A stretch of DNA of 64,000 bases from Crotophaga sulcirostris (lineage: Eukaryota > Chordata > Aves > Cuculiformes > Crotophagidae). Shown piece after piece: positions 49,615 through 61,528 of this stretch. The stretch spans positions 127,014-191,013 of the forward strand of contig VYZB01000145.1 of the NCBI GenBank assembly GCA_013397455.1. The letters run 5' to 3'. Position 1 is the stretch's first letter; the number at the start of each line of letters is the position of its first letter. The notes beneath the pieces were generated by a model, which ran no database searches, was not told the DNA's origin, and saw only the letters and a program-made list of their open reading frames with translations. The translations under genes and the position numbers were made by a program.

Positions 49615-50937
49615 TAGCTGGAGGAAAGATTGCATTGACATTGTGTGAGATTTTTTTCTCAAATATTTGCTATCCAGTATATGTAAAATAGGTGCTGAAA
49701 CATCATTAATTTCATGTTCTTCCTTCATTCCTGTGTGTGATAAATTGTCAGACAGTTTTTCTTCCAAATTAGGTAAGCTGTGATTTATCTTTGATAGAGG
49801 CTTCAGACTGGGGTAAATTTTTCCTGATTGAACTGTAGTCCCTAGAACAAGCGCAGAGAGGTGTTGACATAACCTTATCCACTGTAGTGCTGATGGGTTG
49901 TTTAGCCCAGTTCTTTGCTTGGAATAGTGAATTTAAAGAAAAATCTGCGTGTATTGCAATTCACAAAGAGCATGAAGATGTGTGATTCCATGCAGCAGAT
50001 ACGGCAAAATACTTAAACTTTCATCTGGAGCTGACTGCTCCTCTTTATGTCATACGTATCAAACATTGCAAAATAGCTCATCCCGTTATGCAACCAGAAC
50101 TTTGGTAGCACTGCAGGACCTTTTTGTGGATCCTGCCTGAAGGTCATCCTCTTGTGAGATTACTCTGTGAAGAATGTTTACAGTTACGTTAATTTCTTCT
50201 ATTTCTTCTCTTTGAAAAGGCTTTTACTTACCAGAACCTTTCATGGTGCATCTGAGTTGTGCATTGGAAGCTGAGTCTGAATTTTCCATGTGTAGTAAAT
50301 AGAATGAATAAAGGAACAGACTGCAGAATGCTATGTAAATTTTTCACAGGATTTAGGATGTTTGGTTATGTCTTGCATCAATCAGTATGGTTTTAATTAC
50401 ACTTGCCACAAATGGAACACATTTTTTACTAAAGGATTAAGGAACCAAATTTGAAGATAACAGACTTTTCATGTTTTTTACCTTCTGTCACGACAGATCA
50501 AGCTATCATTCACTGCATGATGTGTATTACTTTTTTAACAGTAATGGTAGTTTTCTTCAGGGCAATGTCATAACAAATAAATATAAAGGATAAATGTGAT
50601 GTCTTTATATCCTTAGCATCTGAGGTGTGAGATTGCCTACATTAGCAACTGCCCTGAGCTAAACAAGCCTCAAAATTCAGATCTGCAGAGGATTTTACTG
50701 TGTTCTTGTGGTTAAGAATTTATAGATAAAATGGTGCCAACTTTTACTATGTATGTAGCTCGGGTTTTCTGGATTGTGTTCAACTTCTAAAAGACTGTTT
50801 TGACAGCACAGATTTGTCTATGGGTAAAATAGCTTAAAGACAGGCAGAATGCAGTTTCCCGTGTATTAGATTTGAAAAGAACCTATGACTTTGAAAGGCT
50901 CTCTGAGAGGATGATTTAAAAACAGTATGGGACAGAC
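49615..50937. other. unique AT-rich DNA
   Basis: Nothing recognised. Confidence 0.5.
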
Positions 50938-51018
50938 ATGGAGTTACACGGAGTAAATCAGCACAGCTCTTTCAAATTCAAAGAAGCCACACTGATTTAT
51001 ACCAGATGAGGGTCTTCC
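50938..51018. repeat. ancient amniote repeat scrap
   Basis: 'tggagttacacggagtaaat', 'cagcacagctct' and 'ccacactgatttataccag', followed by 'atgaggg'. This resembles the dispersed reptile/bird element with 'GGAGTTACACC ... CTGATTTACACCAGCTGAGG'. I know that motif from amniote genomes but cannot name it. The assignment is inference. Confidence 0.45.
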
Positions 51019-51554
51019 CATAATAAAATCAGTTTAAAACTTAAATATTTGTACAATTGAGGTATTACAGAAGGTTTAAAAGTAAAAGACTTTTCTTAAT
51101 CTTTCCAGTCAAAGTCCCATGACTTTTTGTAGTTTGCGGTATGTTTCCATCATGCTATATTTTTAACTGAGTTACTGGTTCTTAATTTGCTGCAGGCCAG
51201 CATGTATTTGTATCTGTGTGTAATTCTGAGCTGAACAAATTAAGCTGAATAAAAACAAAGCTATTTCTTTTTTCTGAAAGAACTTTAAAATTAGCGAGAG
51301 ATAATTGCTGTTGAATTACAGATGCAAAGTGATAAGTAGAAGGGCAAGGTTTGTTAACAACTAACATCTGAACACCGAAAATAATTCTCTACAAAAAAAT
51401 CTAAGGAAATTTCAGCACACTTATGTCCAACCAAAGGCTGTCCATAAATCTAATGTCGTCACCCTTTGAGTTCTCCCTCTGGATGGTGCTTGGGCCCCAG
51501 GTTCTGTAGACTGCTTTTCCCAGACATGTTCCTATATTTATTGGCAGCTCCAAG
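51019..51554. other. unique AT-rich DNA
   Basis: No gene or named repeat is apparent. Confidence 0.5.
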
Positions 51555-51585
51555 CTCCCCTGAAGTCAATGGCTTACTCTGTATT
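51555..51585. repeat. palindromic ancient motif, half copy E
   Basis: 'ctcccctgaagtcaatggc' is the left half of the 'GAAGTCAATGG' palindrome; the right half is not clear. Weak on its own. Confidence 0.3.
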
Positions 51586-51975
51586 ACAGTCCTTGTGTGT
51601 CAACTGAAGGCATTTAATAAAAAGCTCTAGATTAAAGGTGTTTTGTTGAGGGTTTCTAAGAACAGTCTTGCGTCCTAGTCCTTGTATACCTTAAGGAACA
51701 TGTGATTCAGTGGTTTTAGTGTTCTGTATAGTTCTTTGCGCTGATTTGTAGTCCAGATGTTCCAACAGAAGTTATCTAGAAGCCAGTACTCTGCTTGGGA
51801 CTGGTTTTTTTAACACAAAATAATGAGTCAAATCATCTGCCTGGAACAACGAAAAGAATTGCCTCTTCTCCATCATGAGAACAGCTCAGCTTAGTTCACT
51901 GATCAAGCAGAAAAAAAAGTGTAAACCCTCTAAACTTTCACAGTGCCATCTCAGTTGCTAGAAGTGGCTGGAATT

Positions 51976-52018
51976 TCTTTACTATATACTATATTTTTTT
52001 TCTTTACTATATACTATA
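51976..52018 (+). repeat. 25-bp-period tandem duplication
   Basis: 'tctttactatatactata' occurs at 51976 and again at 52001, separated by a T run, followed by further 'ctata' units. Confidence 0.85.
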
Positions 52019-53317
52019 CTATACACTAATAAGTATATTAGGACTGAGTTTCAGCTCGGAAAGTTAAAATGTGGTTAAGCATTGCTGAAATGGCAGCCTT
52101 TTGGTCTTTGCTTTTGCTTACAGAAAACATACTTAATGGATTCTTCATTGCAGCCCCATTTCCAGGGCTTATTTATTCATTCCAATATGCCTGTACATAA
52201 GCTGCACATCTGGAGCAGTTGATCTTTGATTTTTATATGAGCTGAATGAGTGGCCTAAATAGGTCAGTAGTCATACTATAACTGAACCCTTCTACGTTTT
52301 AGTTAAAATTTCCCTTTGTATTTCAGACTATGATTGTTGCTATTCTGACTTTCCAGATGTTTTACTTGGCCTAGATTCATCTCAAAACTTTTTTTTTGGT
52401 ACAAATATCACTAATTTGAACCACTCAGATCCACTAATTATAGATATTTCTGGAACCAGAATGGCTTCCCTGCAGTAACATTAGTATATTGTGTACTTGT
52501 TTAGGTAGAAAAATATGTAGATGAAAAGTTAAGAATTGATCCCTAAATGTAAAAATTAAAATAGCTGTACAAATTCCCTTCTCCCTTGAACAGAATAAAA
52601 TGCTTGTGATTTCTTTAAACAGCAGTTTCAGAGGTTTTATGCAGAGTAAGATGCATTAGGAAATAATGCGTGTCTGTATGTTCATATCTCTATTATGTAT
52701 AGCACTCATTTAATATTCTTAAACAAAGTTTAAAAGCTATTACATATAGAGAGAAAATGTTTGAAGCGTGTATAGTAACATTTTTGGTGAAGAGTATCTT
52801 TAGATGGTATCAAAAGATAATCGCCTGGTTTGTTTAACACCTCAGGTATACTAGGCAAACATCTATTTTAAGTACATACATTTATATCTGAACATGCTAT
52901 TATGTCCCATCACAATATTTAATGTATTTTTTCTCACCAACAATCCTATCGAGAAGTAATATTGCTTTATTAATCTATTAAATTATTTCCATTAATAAAG
53001 AATAGAAAAGGTACTAAAGAAATACATAGATTATACCAATTTAGGAGAAACTAATTTTAGATTCCAGTCTTAACAATGTCTGATTGTTTGTAATTTTTTT
53101 TATTTTACTCAAATATACTCAGAAAAGCATATTCATTAATATTTATATTAAAACATTACTTATATGATCACGGTATTCTATAAACTTATAATCACTATTC
53201 TATAAGATCAACCTTTCCTCTGTTAGAGGAGTACGGCAAACGGCTGCAATAAAGATCAATGGTAACTTCTAAATTACCTTTATTGATATTAGGAGTCCTC
53301 AGTTGTGGCATCTGCAG
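52019..53317. other. unique AT-rich DNA
   Basis: No gene or named repeat recognised. Confidence 0.5.
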
Positions 53318-53411
53318 ATGGTCTAGGGGCAGACTTAGCAGGGCTAGATTGATGGTTGGACTTGATGGTCTTAAAGGTCTTTTCCAACCCAAACCATTCT
53401 GTGATTCTGTG
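53318..53411 (+). mobile_element. CR1 LINE 3' end, short
   Basis: Plus orientation: 'gatggtctaggggcagactt', 'agattgatggttggacttga', 'tggtcttaaaggtcttttcc' and 'aacccaaaccattctg', then the tail 'tgattctgtga'. This is the third CR1 tail type in the window, with the usual 5' truncation. Confidence 0.93.
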
Positions 53412-56236
53412 AAAAGCTCAACATACCTCAACGAAATGCCATCGTATCAGCTAGAAGCGTAACAGCCTCCCACGCGCAGCCAGACCATCACAATTAGGCA
53501 AACAACAAAATTTATGAATGAAATGGAGCCTCGTGATTTGTTTTCAAAGTTACCAGAGCTGAACTTTGACATAAAACATTTGGGAAAGAATTTCAGTGAT
53601 GCTTACTCTGAGAGAAAAAGGCCTCTCCAGCCACCCTCTGTGGATTTCATCCCAGGAGACTCAACCACTCCAGTTTATCTGACTCCAGCTGTTGTGATCA
53701 GAGATCAGGCAACAGGTGTCCCTCCTTGGAAGGAGGGGTCAGGTGTCCTAGGAAAAAGGAGAAAAAGGATATTTTTAAAAGCATGTGCATGGAGTCTAGC
53801 TAGGAGCTGATGAAGAGAAGATGTTACAGCTGGGAAGGACTCACTAACAAGAAGGACACTTTCAACAGAATGGTGTTAAATCTGCATGTGGTTGGAAAAA
53901 GATAACCTAATTTTTAAACAAGTTATCTCTCCAGGACTATTTGTGTGTTATTGAATGTGAATAAGAGACTGTCACACAAAGGGAAATGAACCTGAGAAAG
54001 AAAAAAGAAAATTTTCTGTCTCAAATATTCAACTTCAAGCCAGGGTTCTGTGGCCACTATACGTAGAGAAAAAGGTCAAACCTTCCTCAAACTTACTTCA
54101 AAATAGGAAAACATCTGCAGCTCGAAATGCCTTTCCCAGAACATTTGCAGAACCATTAAAGCTTAAGAGTTTTATTCAGTTATTTTTCTCTTTTTGAGCT
54201 GAACTTCCCTGTTTGTTTGTTTGTTTTGTTTCTTATCCTCTTTAGTACTTGTCAATATCTATGGCCTTAAAATGTATAATAGCTTCAGGGAGAATTAGTT
54301 CAATCTTGATACTTCTATGCTGAAGCAAATCACCAGTAAAATTAACACTCATTAAAACCAAAAAATTTTAAAACCTAATATCTCATTGCAAAACTGTCCA
54401 TTTAGTAAATCCAATTAAAATGCAATTAGCCTAATAAATGATGTATATAGTATCTAAGAAGGTCAATTGAAATGCACCTCATAGCTCTAATTTGTTTTCA
54501 GATTAGCTAGTGTGAGAAAATTTAGACTGGATTTTAAACTTTTCACTATTAGGACAATTTGCTTTATGTTGCGTTAATTTAAGCATTGTTATTAAAAAGG
54601 AGAAGCTGAATAATTCATTGCGAATAATTCCGTGTTTATTTGTCTGTTCTTCATGATAGCCCTGAATGACAGAATTTCTAATAAAAAACATGTGTATTAA
54701 AAAAAACCAAAAAACAAAACCAACAAACCTTACTTTGAAAGATGTCTAAGAAGACATTTTAATCCACTTAAACCAACATGCCCTGACTTTCAAAGACACT
54801 CACTCAAAACCTAAATAGCTGTCCATGGGAGGTTAGACACCTGTTTGATGGTATGGTGAATTATTCCTCTCTGGATAGGTATTTCTCCTTGCTGACCTGG
54901 GAAAGACGTGGACAGTTAGCTGAGGTGGATGCCTGCATTCCATGTTCCGTAGATGATTTGATGAGATTAATCTCCACTAATTGTATATAGCAATTTAATC
55001 TGGAGCAAAATGTTTATGATATGATAAATCCTTTGTACTAACTTCTAGTAGCAATAATATCAATTTCAAACATTTGTTATATTATTAAAAAATGAAAGAA
55101 ACCTTTATCAAAAGCCAGTGAAACCTGTTTCCTTCTCATATACAATATTTAAGAGATATTGAATCAGCTTGGGGTGGAATCTAAATTCTCAGCTATCTTC
55201 AGTGTAGATTATTTAGCACCCCTATTCATCCTTACTGTTCATTCTACCAGATTTTGTTTTTCCTTAATTACTGATAGTCTAAAAAGATCTTCTCCCTTCA
55301 TTTGAAATGCATATTTGAACTTGCTATTTCTGAGGTATATAAGGAAAGGTGTTTTAATTATTCTGCCTTTTCTATATCTCTTAAAATGTCACTTTCTTCA
55401 GCCATGAATAGGTCTATCATTTTAGAATTTCTCTTGCTCCTATTATGTTTAAAATATGTTAGTTATTTAGCTATAAGTCAAGTGGGGTTCATCTTCAATA
55501 TCTGATTCATTCCACGCTCTCTTTGCATTTACATTAACACATTTCCATTGCTCTTTTTTCTTCTTTTTTTCTGATCAGTTGCCTTCACTTTACTTAGGAG
55601 CCAGCAACGCTTGGAACCAAAGTCATCTTTGATTTTGAATTTGTATTGGGTTCAAGTTGAGTGTTTTTCTAGTTGTTTTTAAATATTATATTAATTTAAA
55701 ATACAGATATTTGAAAAATAAATTACAAAGATTTTTCTTGTGGAACTAGATTTTCTTGTTTCCTATGTAGTGATCATAGATATAGTATTTAATTTACATT
55801 AATAAATTACATCAAAGAGATGGTTCCTAGCAGGTAACTATGGTTTTCTGACTTCACTACTCATTTTTATCAGGGAACCATCGGGGAAAAATTACCCTCT
55901 GGCCTTATGTCTGGTAAATTATAATTACAGAGCAAACCAGACATTGTCAGACTTGGAAGAATTTAAATTCCTGTTGTTTTGAAACATTCTTTTTTGTGTC
56001 ATTCACTTGTGGACTTGGGGTTGTGTAACTTCTTCTCAAATCCAGCTTCCCCAAATGTGCAACGCATTTGTAATGTACATATATTCCATGAAGTGTAAAA
56101 CTTTGCTGAAATATAGGTCTTGACTTGCTCACTTGTTACTCCTTGATGACTTTCAGTTTCTAACGGGATAGTTAGTTTGTTGTTTTGGTTTTTTTCCTGG
56201 CTTCTCATGCCTTTCTCTTTAGGAAAAAGGGCGAAA
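53412..56236. other. unique AT-rich DNA; one unexplained 98-codon frame
   Basis: A 98-codon plus frame at 53514-53810 has a balanced composition ('SDAYSERKRPLQPPSVDF'), but I recognise no family and see no splice or promoter context. A (TGTT)n tract lies at 54209-54231 and an A-rich tract at 54690-54727. Confidence 0.45.
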
Positions 56237-56237
56237 C

Positions 56238-56288
56238 AAAAAGGAAGAAGGAAAAGAGGGGGAAAAAAAGAGAAAGAGGAAAAGAGAG
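56238..56288 (+). repeat. 51-nt homopurine run
   Basis: Uninterrupted A/G from 56238 to 56288, with units such as 'aaggaagaaggaaaagaggg'. Long polypurine tracts can form triplex DNA; here no function is shown. Confidence 0.9.
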
Positions 56289-59157
56289 CCTTATTTAAAA
56301 GCAAATATATTGAAAATAATTAATACCCTTGTGCTTAGTCTTTTAATGGGTATTTATTATTGTAATTAATATATTTATATATTAATAATTGAGTATTGCT
56401 TGTGAAGAAAACAGCTTAACATCACCAGAAAGTTAAAAAAAATTTATTTACTCCTAAGGTAAGAAAAAATACCATAATTGATTAATAATTTCTTGTCTGC
56501 ATAGATAACTATAAGTACTCTTACAGAAGTTTACCTGCAACTAAGTAGTCTGGGATTATTTCTTTAGTACTTAGATTATTATGTCATGAATCTTTTGCAA
56601 CTGTCTGGACAAATGGTAGCCGATATCAAACACATTTTTTGTAACCTTTAATTAATATCAAAGTAATCCCAGGGCATGGAGGGTTTTTAAGAGAAACAAC
56701 ACATTATAAATAAGTCCAGCCCTATTTGCGCACTTGTGACTGCGCCAAAGTTGACAGCTTATGGTAGCAATGATATGTACATAAAATTTGGAATCACAAC
56801 TCTAGTGGAAGAGTCTCGGCTTCAACAGATCAGAAGTTTAATTTTTTATGTCAGTTGATTGATTCCCTTGGAAAATAGCTTCAAGGTTGTTTTATTTGAT
56901 GACAAATTTTTAAGAGTCTTTGCCTGCAGGAATGTGATAAACAAGAGGGTATGGAGAGAAATAAAATCCAAGCAGAGCAAAAGGTCCACAGAGGACCTCT
57001 GTGACAGTTAAACTCCCTTATTGATTGATGGAGTGTTTAGTCTCTTCAGCTGGGAGATTTGTACTTGGATACTGGTTTTACTGTTATCTTGTTAAATAAA
57101 CTTCTTAAAAGAGAGAGAGAGAAAAATTGACTCCTGAGTATATAGTTTTGACAAGAGAATAGAAATGGTTAGAGCCATGTCTATGTGAAAATCCTGGTGG
57201 TTTTCATGAATAGTGAATTTTGGGTCTTCTGTAATGTAGTGTCTACATTAAATAAATATGAAAAAATCACATATGTTTTGCTATTATTATTATTATTGTT
57301 GATGATTATCAGAAATTGATATTGATTTTGGTTGGCACTACAGACGTGCAGAAAGAAAAAGCAGCTCCATCAATAAGCTGTATGATCTTTGGATTTCAGA
57401 CAAGTGGAAATAGAGATCTTGTTATGATATTTCCTCCATAAATATATATTTGGTACAAAATATTCATGGAATTAAAAAGGCTATCAGCTAAAACTATATT
57501 CATGTAGCTGGTCAGTGCTCATGAAGTGTAATTAAAACCGATAAGATGAACTGACTGGGTCGGGGAGGACAGGGTGCATGCACAAATATTAAATGGAATA
57601 TTAAAGTAGGGATTTTTAAAGTACTGAAATATAATTTATTTTTCTATATCTCTATATATCAACAGGCAGTTCAGTCCAAAGTGTGATTGCTGAGAACATG
57701 GAGGGCAACTGAGCCTTTAGACAACACAACCACTTTGGAGGGGTTGGAGGAAAGGATGTAAAGCATCTTGAGTATTTTCTTTTCCTTCATTTTGGGAGGC
57801 TTCTGCAGAATCAAAGTCTGTCAAGAAATGATGTGTGTCTGCTGCTGTGAAGGGCACCAGCACTGAGAAAGGCAGCAATTCTGGCAATGCGCCAGACCAA
57901 GACAGATGTTTGGAAGAAGATGAGATTACTCAAACACAAAATATTGTCAGGTCTTTGGATACAAACCTGAATTATTCTAAGAACTCCAATTTTGAACATG
58001 CTTTATCCCTACGCATGATCAACCTGGGAAACAAATAAAAAGGAGATCCCATGATGTCCCATGCCCAGATTCATGTGAAGACACTGAAAGTATATTGGCC
58101 TAAAGGAAGACAACTTATTCCTAAATTTTTAGAATGCATTTAAACAAAAAGTAAAATTTTAATTTATGGTTCTTTTTTGTGTATGAGACAGAATGACCAG
58201 ATACTCAGTGCATAAAGACATGAACAAATTCACAATGAATATTCATTTCACTGTTTTTGAAACATATTTGACCTAGGAAATCATGTTTGTATTTGAATGA
58301 CAGGGAAATACATGCATTCTAAAATATAATTTTGAATTCAGTAATAACGTCTCTCCTAATAACATAGAAGCTAAAATCCCTGAGAATAAAAGTAACAATT
58401 TGGTCAAAATAAAAATTAAATTTACCCTCAATCCTTTTTGTGTCAGAAAAGATCTTGAATCCCTGCTCATCATGGTAATGACCTCAAGGCAAGCAATGCC
58501 CTTTCTAAGTCCAAAGTCCCTTTGCCTTTGTGACATATTTTGTGAAATATGAAAACCTAGAAGCTTTCCTGATTCCTTTTTATACTTCAGTGTAAAATTT
58601 CATATGTTCTGTCACAGCTGCTTCCTTACAGTTTTAGGATTTTCAAGCTTCAAAATGACCTTTCTGGTTGACCCTGACCCATTCTTCATTTTTCCATGAT
58701 GTGGTGTTACAGTGTCTGCATGAAGTGCAGTCCCTGAAGGGGTTAATGCTCCCTTGCAATTCAGCTGTTAGTTTCTCTTGAATTTCCCACTAGACTGTCA
58801 CAAAGGATAACAGAGATGTAATAAAAAGGTCACGCAGGTGCTCCCCCAGAATATGTTATCGAGTCCTACCAGTGAAGGAATGCGAGCAGGCCTATTGGAT
58901 TGAACAATAAGGAGACAATAAAAGGAAAGTCAAATTATAGACAACAGGCAGGTTTGGACTAAAAGAGTAAACAGGATTTACTATATTCAAAGAGCCTGAA
59001 ATATGGCACTTATTAACCATGTATCAAGTAAATCAATAATACCATTATGTGTTACAATGAGAATTAGCTTTTACAGCTATTTCATACAACTCGGCAGGGA
59101 CTCGTAGCTAATTAAATTTCTACTGCATTGTAGTCACACTAATATTGTCTCAAAATG
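56289..59157. other. unique AT-rich DNA
   Basis: No supported gene. A 67-codon frame at 57835-58036 lacks an ATG start and is preceded by an in-frame stop at 57829. There is an AT-rich self-complementary stretch near 56355-56390 and an ATT microsatellite near 57283-57298. Confidence 0.5.
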
Positions 59158-59314
59158 GTATTATTTTTGTTGGTCCCTTCATCTACTTCCTCACCTTATT
59201 CAGTACCTTTAGGTAAATAAAATATAGCCATTAAAGAGTATTATTTTTGTTGGTCCCTTCATCTATTTCCTCACCTTATTCAGTACCTCTGGGTAAATAA
59301 AATATAGTCATTAA
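59158..59314 (+). repeat. 80-bp tandem duplication
   Basis: Two copies (59158-59237 and 59238-59314) of a unit with 'gtattatttttgttggtccc', 'ttcatct', 'tcctcaccttattcagtacc' and 'ggtaaataaaatatag'. They differ at about five sites. Local and fairly recent. Confidence 0.95.
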
Positions 59315-61414
59315 TAGGTGTAGTTTTAACATAAGTTTCATTGCTACTGAACCTTGTGTCAAAATACTGGAGACCAACCCTTTATCTTGCATGTACTCCT
59401 ACTGATGCCTTCATTAGCTGCTCGGCTTTCTATTCTGCAATAGATCAATGCCAGCACCCAACGATTCCTTAAAACAGGTCATCCATGAGGACTGCTACAG
59501 TAAGAAACCTTCGGCCTACCTCTCTCCCTGCCTTTCCTTTGTCAGAGGCTTCCTGGATGGCTATTATTCTCATGTGCTGCAGCTGCATGCTTAATTGGGA
59601 GCCAGTAAATGAAAACAACTTGATGTTCGCACCTTTACCTGCTGCATGATTTAATAAATAAGGGCAAGAAGGAGGGAGAGACACAAAAGGGTGTTTTGTC
59701 AAAAATTAACCAATAAATATGGCTGATGTGGACAGTAAATGCATATACCATGAACAAAACAGATTAAAATATAAGTGGTGAGTTGTAGCAAGTCAATGCA
59801 AGAATGACATTTAAGACGTTCTTAGTGCAAGGACTTGTGACTCTCTTTTATGAGAGAAACCAGGGCAAATATTCAATAAAGCATAACCAAAAAAAGTCTG
59901 TCATAATATGCCAACAGTCTTCAACAAGGTCATTTCTCTTGGTAAAGAGATCATAATCAATTTAATTTATCATTTAATTTTACAGCTTTTTCTCCATGAA
60001 GAATTTTTTTAATAGAAAAGGAAGGGAATACAGACTTTTTCTGTTTCTTAAAAAAAAAAAATACCCTGAGAGAAAATGAGGAAAATGAATAGATTTAGGG
60101 AGGAAGGGAGGAGAATCATATATTACATTTGTTTCATCATGACTGTTGCTCTTTTAAGACTTTGTCTGACTTTTTATTCATCTAGACAGATATATAAGGT
60201 GTTGAATATTGAGATATATGACTTTACTAAATTTTGCGCCATAGCCATTGAGGTTCTCATCTACAAGCCATTTCCAACATGCTAGCTTATGTTATAAATG
60301 AATCGTACAAGCCCTACATGCAGCCCAGATATCAAATATTGCTTCATAATGTGTTTAGCCAAGGATGAGGCTACTGAATGTTCTGAGTTGCTTCTGTCTC
60401 TGAAATTTGAGGTTGCCTTCATTCCTTGTGAGCATTCATTCAAAATGCATTTTTATACTACTTTAACCAAATAATTGAAAAAAGTTATTTCTTATTAGAC
60501 CACAAGCAGAAGTCTGCAAAAAAACAAAGAAATCAATACTCTTAATTGATCATTACAGTTTACTTATTGAATTTTTTGTTTGTGACAACTTACAAAAAGA
60601 CTGTGGAAACTCTTCAGACAGGAGAGTCCAAATCCAGGACAATAACTGCTGGCAATGATTTACTCTGTGCTGTGCCTTTAAAAGCAATTCTTTTTTTTGC
60701 CTTTGGTAGGACTAGTCAAATAATTATTTGTAATATGATCTAGAGCACAAATAGATCTTCTTTGTATCCTTGCTGTCCTCTCAGGATTTTATCTATACAG
60801 TAGTTTTGGGAGGATCCCAGCAAACACCTGGCTCCTAAACTTCCTTGTTGCAGATTCTTTGTATATTATTGTGTGTTTAAATTGCGACTAAATAATAGGA
60901 GAGCAGTTATTAGCTACCATTGGGAGGTTAAAACATTCTGTGTTTTTAAGGGGTTTTTTGTTTGTTTGGTTGGTTGGTTGTGAATTTTTTTTCCTGAGAG
61001 AACACCTGATTGGATGGGGAGGCACCCATACTGCAAGCTTGAACTGGGGATTGTTTACGGTTGAAACCAAAGCTGCGTATGGTCAGAATGGGTCACTTGT
61101 ACAATAGTGAGTGCTTCTAAATGAGTTGTCTTCTTGGTGACTTATTAAGAACTTGATTTAAGGTTTGGCAGAATTTTCCATGTAGAATATTGCTGTAACT
61201 GACACAATATCAAAATGAGTAAGAACCTGTCCTAACTTTGCAAGACCTGGAGCTATAGTTTTAGTTTGTCTTCAGATTTCTCGGAACAACATTGTTAGTC
61301 ATCAGAAGACTGAGTACATCAGCAAATACATTAATTTCTTAAGAACTTATGATATCTGTGCAAGTTGCTTCTGTCTGCTTCACTCTCTGGTTGCATACAT
61401 TCCTTCCTCTGCAG
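59315..61414. other. unique AT-rich DNA
   Basis: No gene recognised. It has an A run near 60049-60061 and a GTTT/GGTT tract at 60952-60980. Confidence 0.5.
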
Positions 61415-61528
61415 CTGCCTCCCCTCATCTTCCAGGCTGTATCAGGGCTTCCTGCTGCCAGGCTGTGGCGAGACACCGCGACTCGGCCGTCCTGGAGGCA
61501 AAACGAAGGCACCCACCAGTGATTGAAG
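61415..61528 (+). other. candidate exon (CpG-rich, splice-like ends)
   Basis: A pyrimidine-rich stretch ending 'tccttcctctgcag' precedes the segment and 'gaag|gtaaca' follows it, matching acceptor and donor consensus. The third frame is open across all 114 bases ('ASPHLPGCIRASCCQAVARH', then 'RDSAVLEAKRRHPPVIE'). Six CpGs lie in about 46 bp. No family is recognised, the minus strand is also open here (61563 to 61339), and no partner exons are visible. It may be an untranslated or lncRNA exon, or chance. Confidence 0.22.

Noticed and set aside
55999..56304. 101-codon minus frame
   Set aside because: Its start is produced by the homopurine tract read as Ser/Phe/Leu codons. No domain.
57835..58036. 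67-codon plus frame with a good upstream acceptor-like site
   Set aside because: No ATG, and an in-frame stop at 57829 lies between the acceptor (57806) and the frame, so splicing there would not open it.
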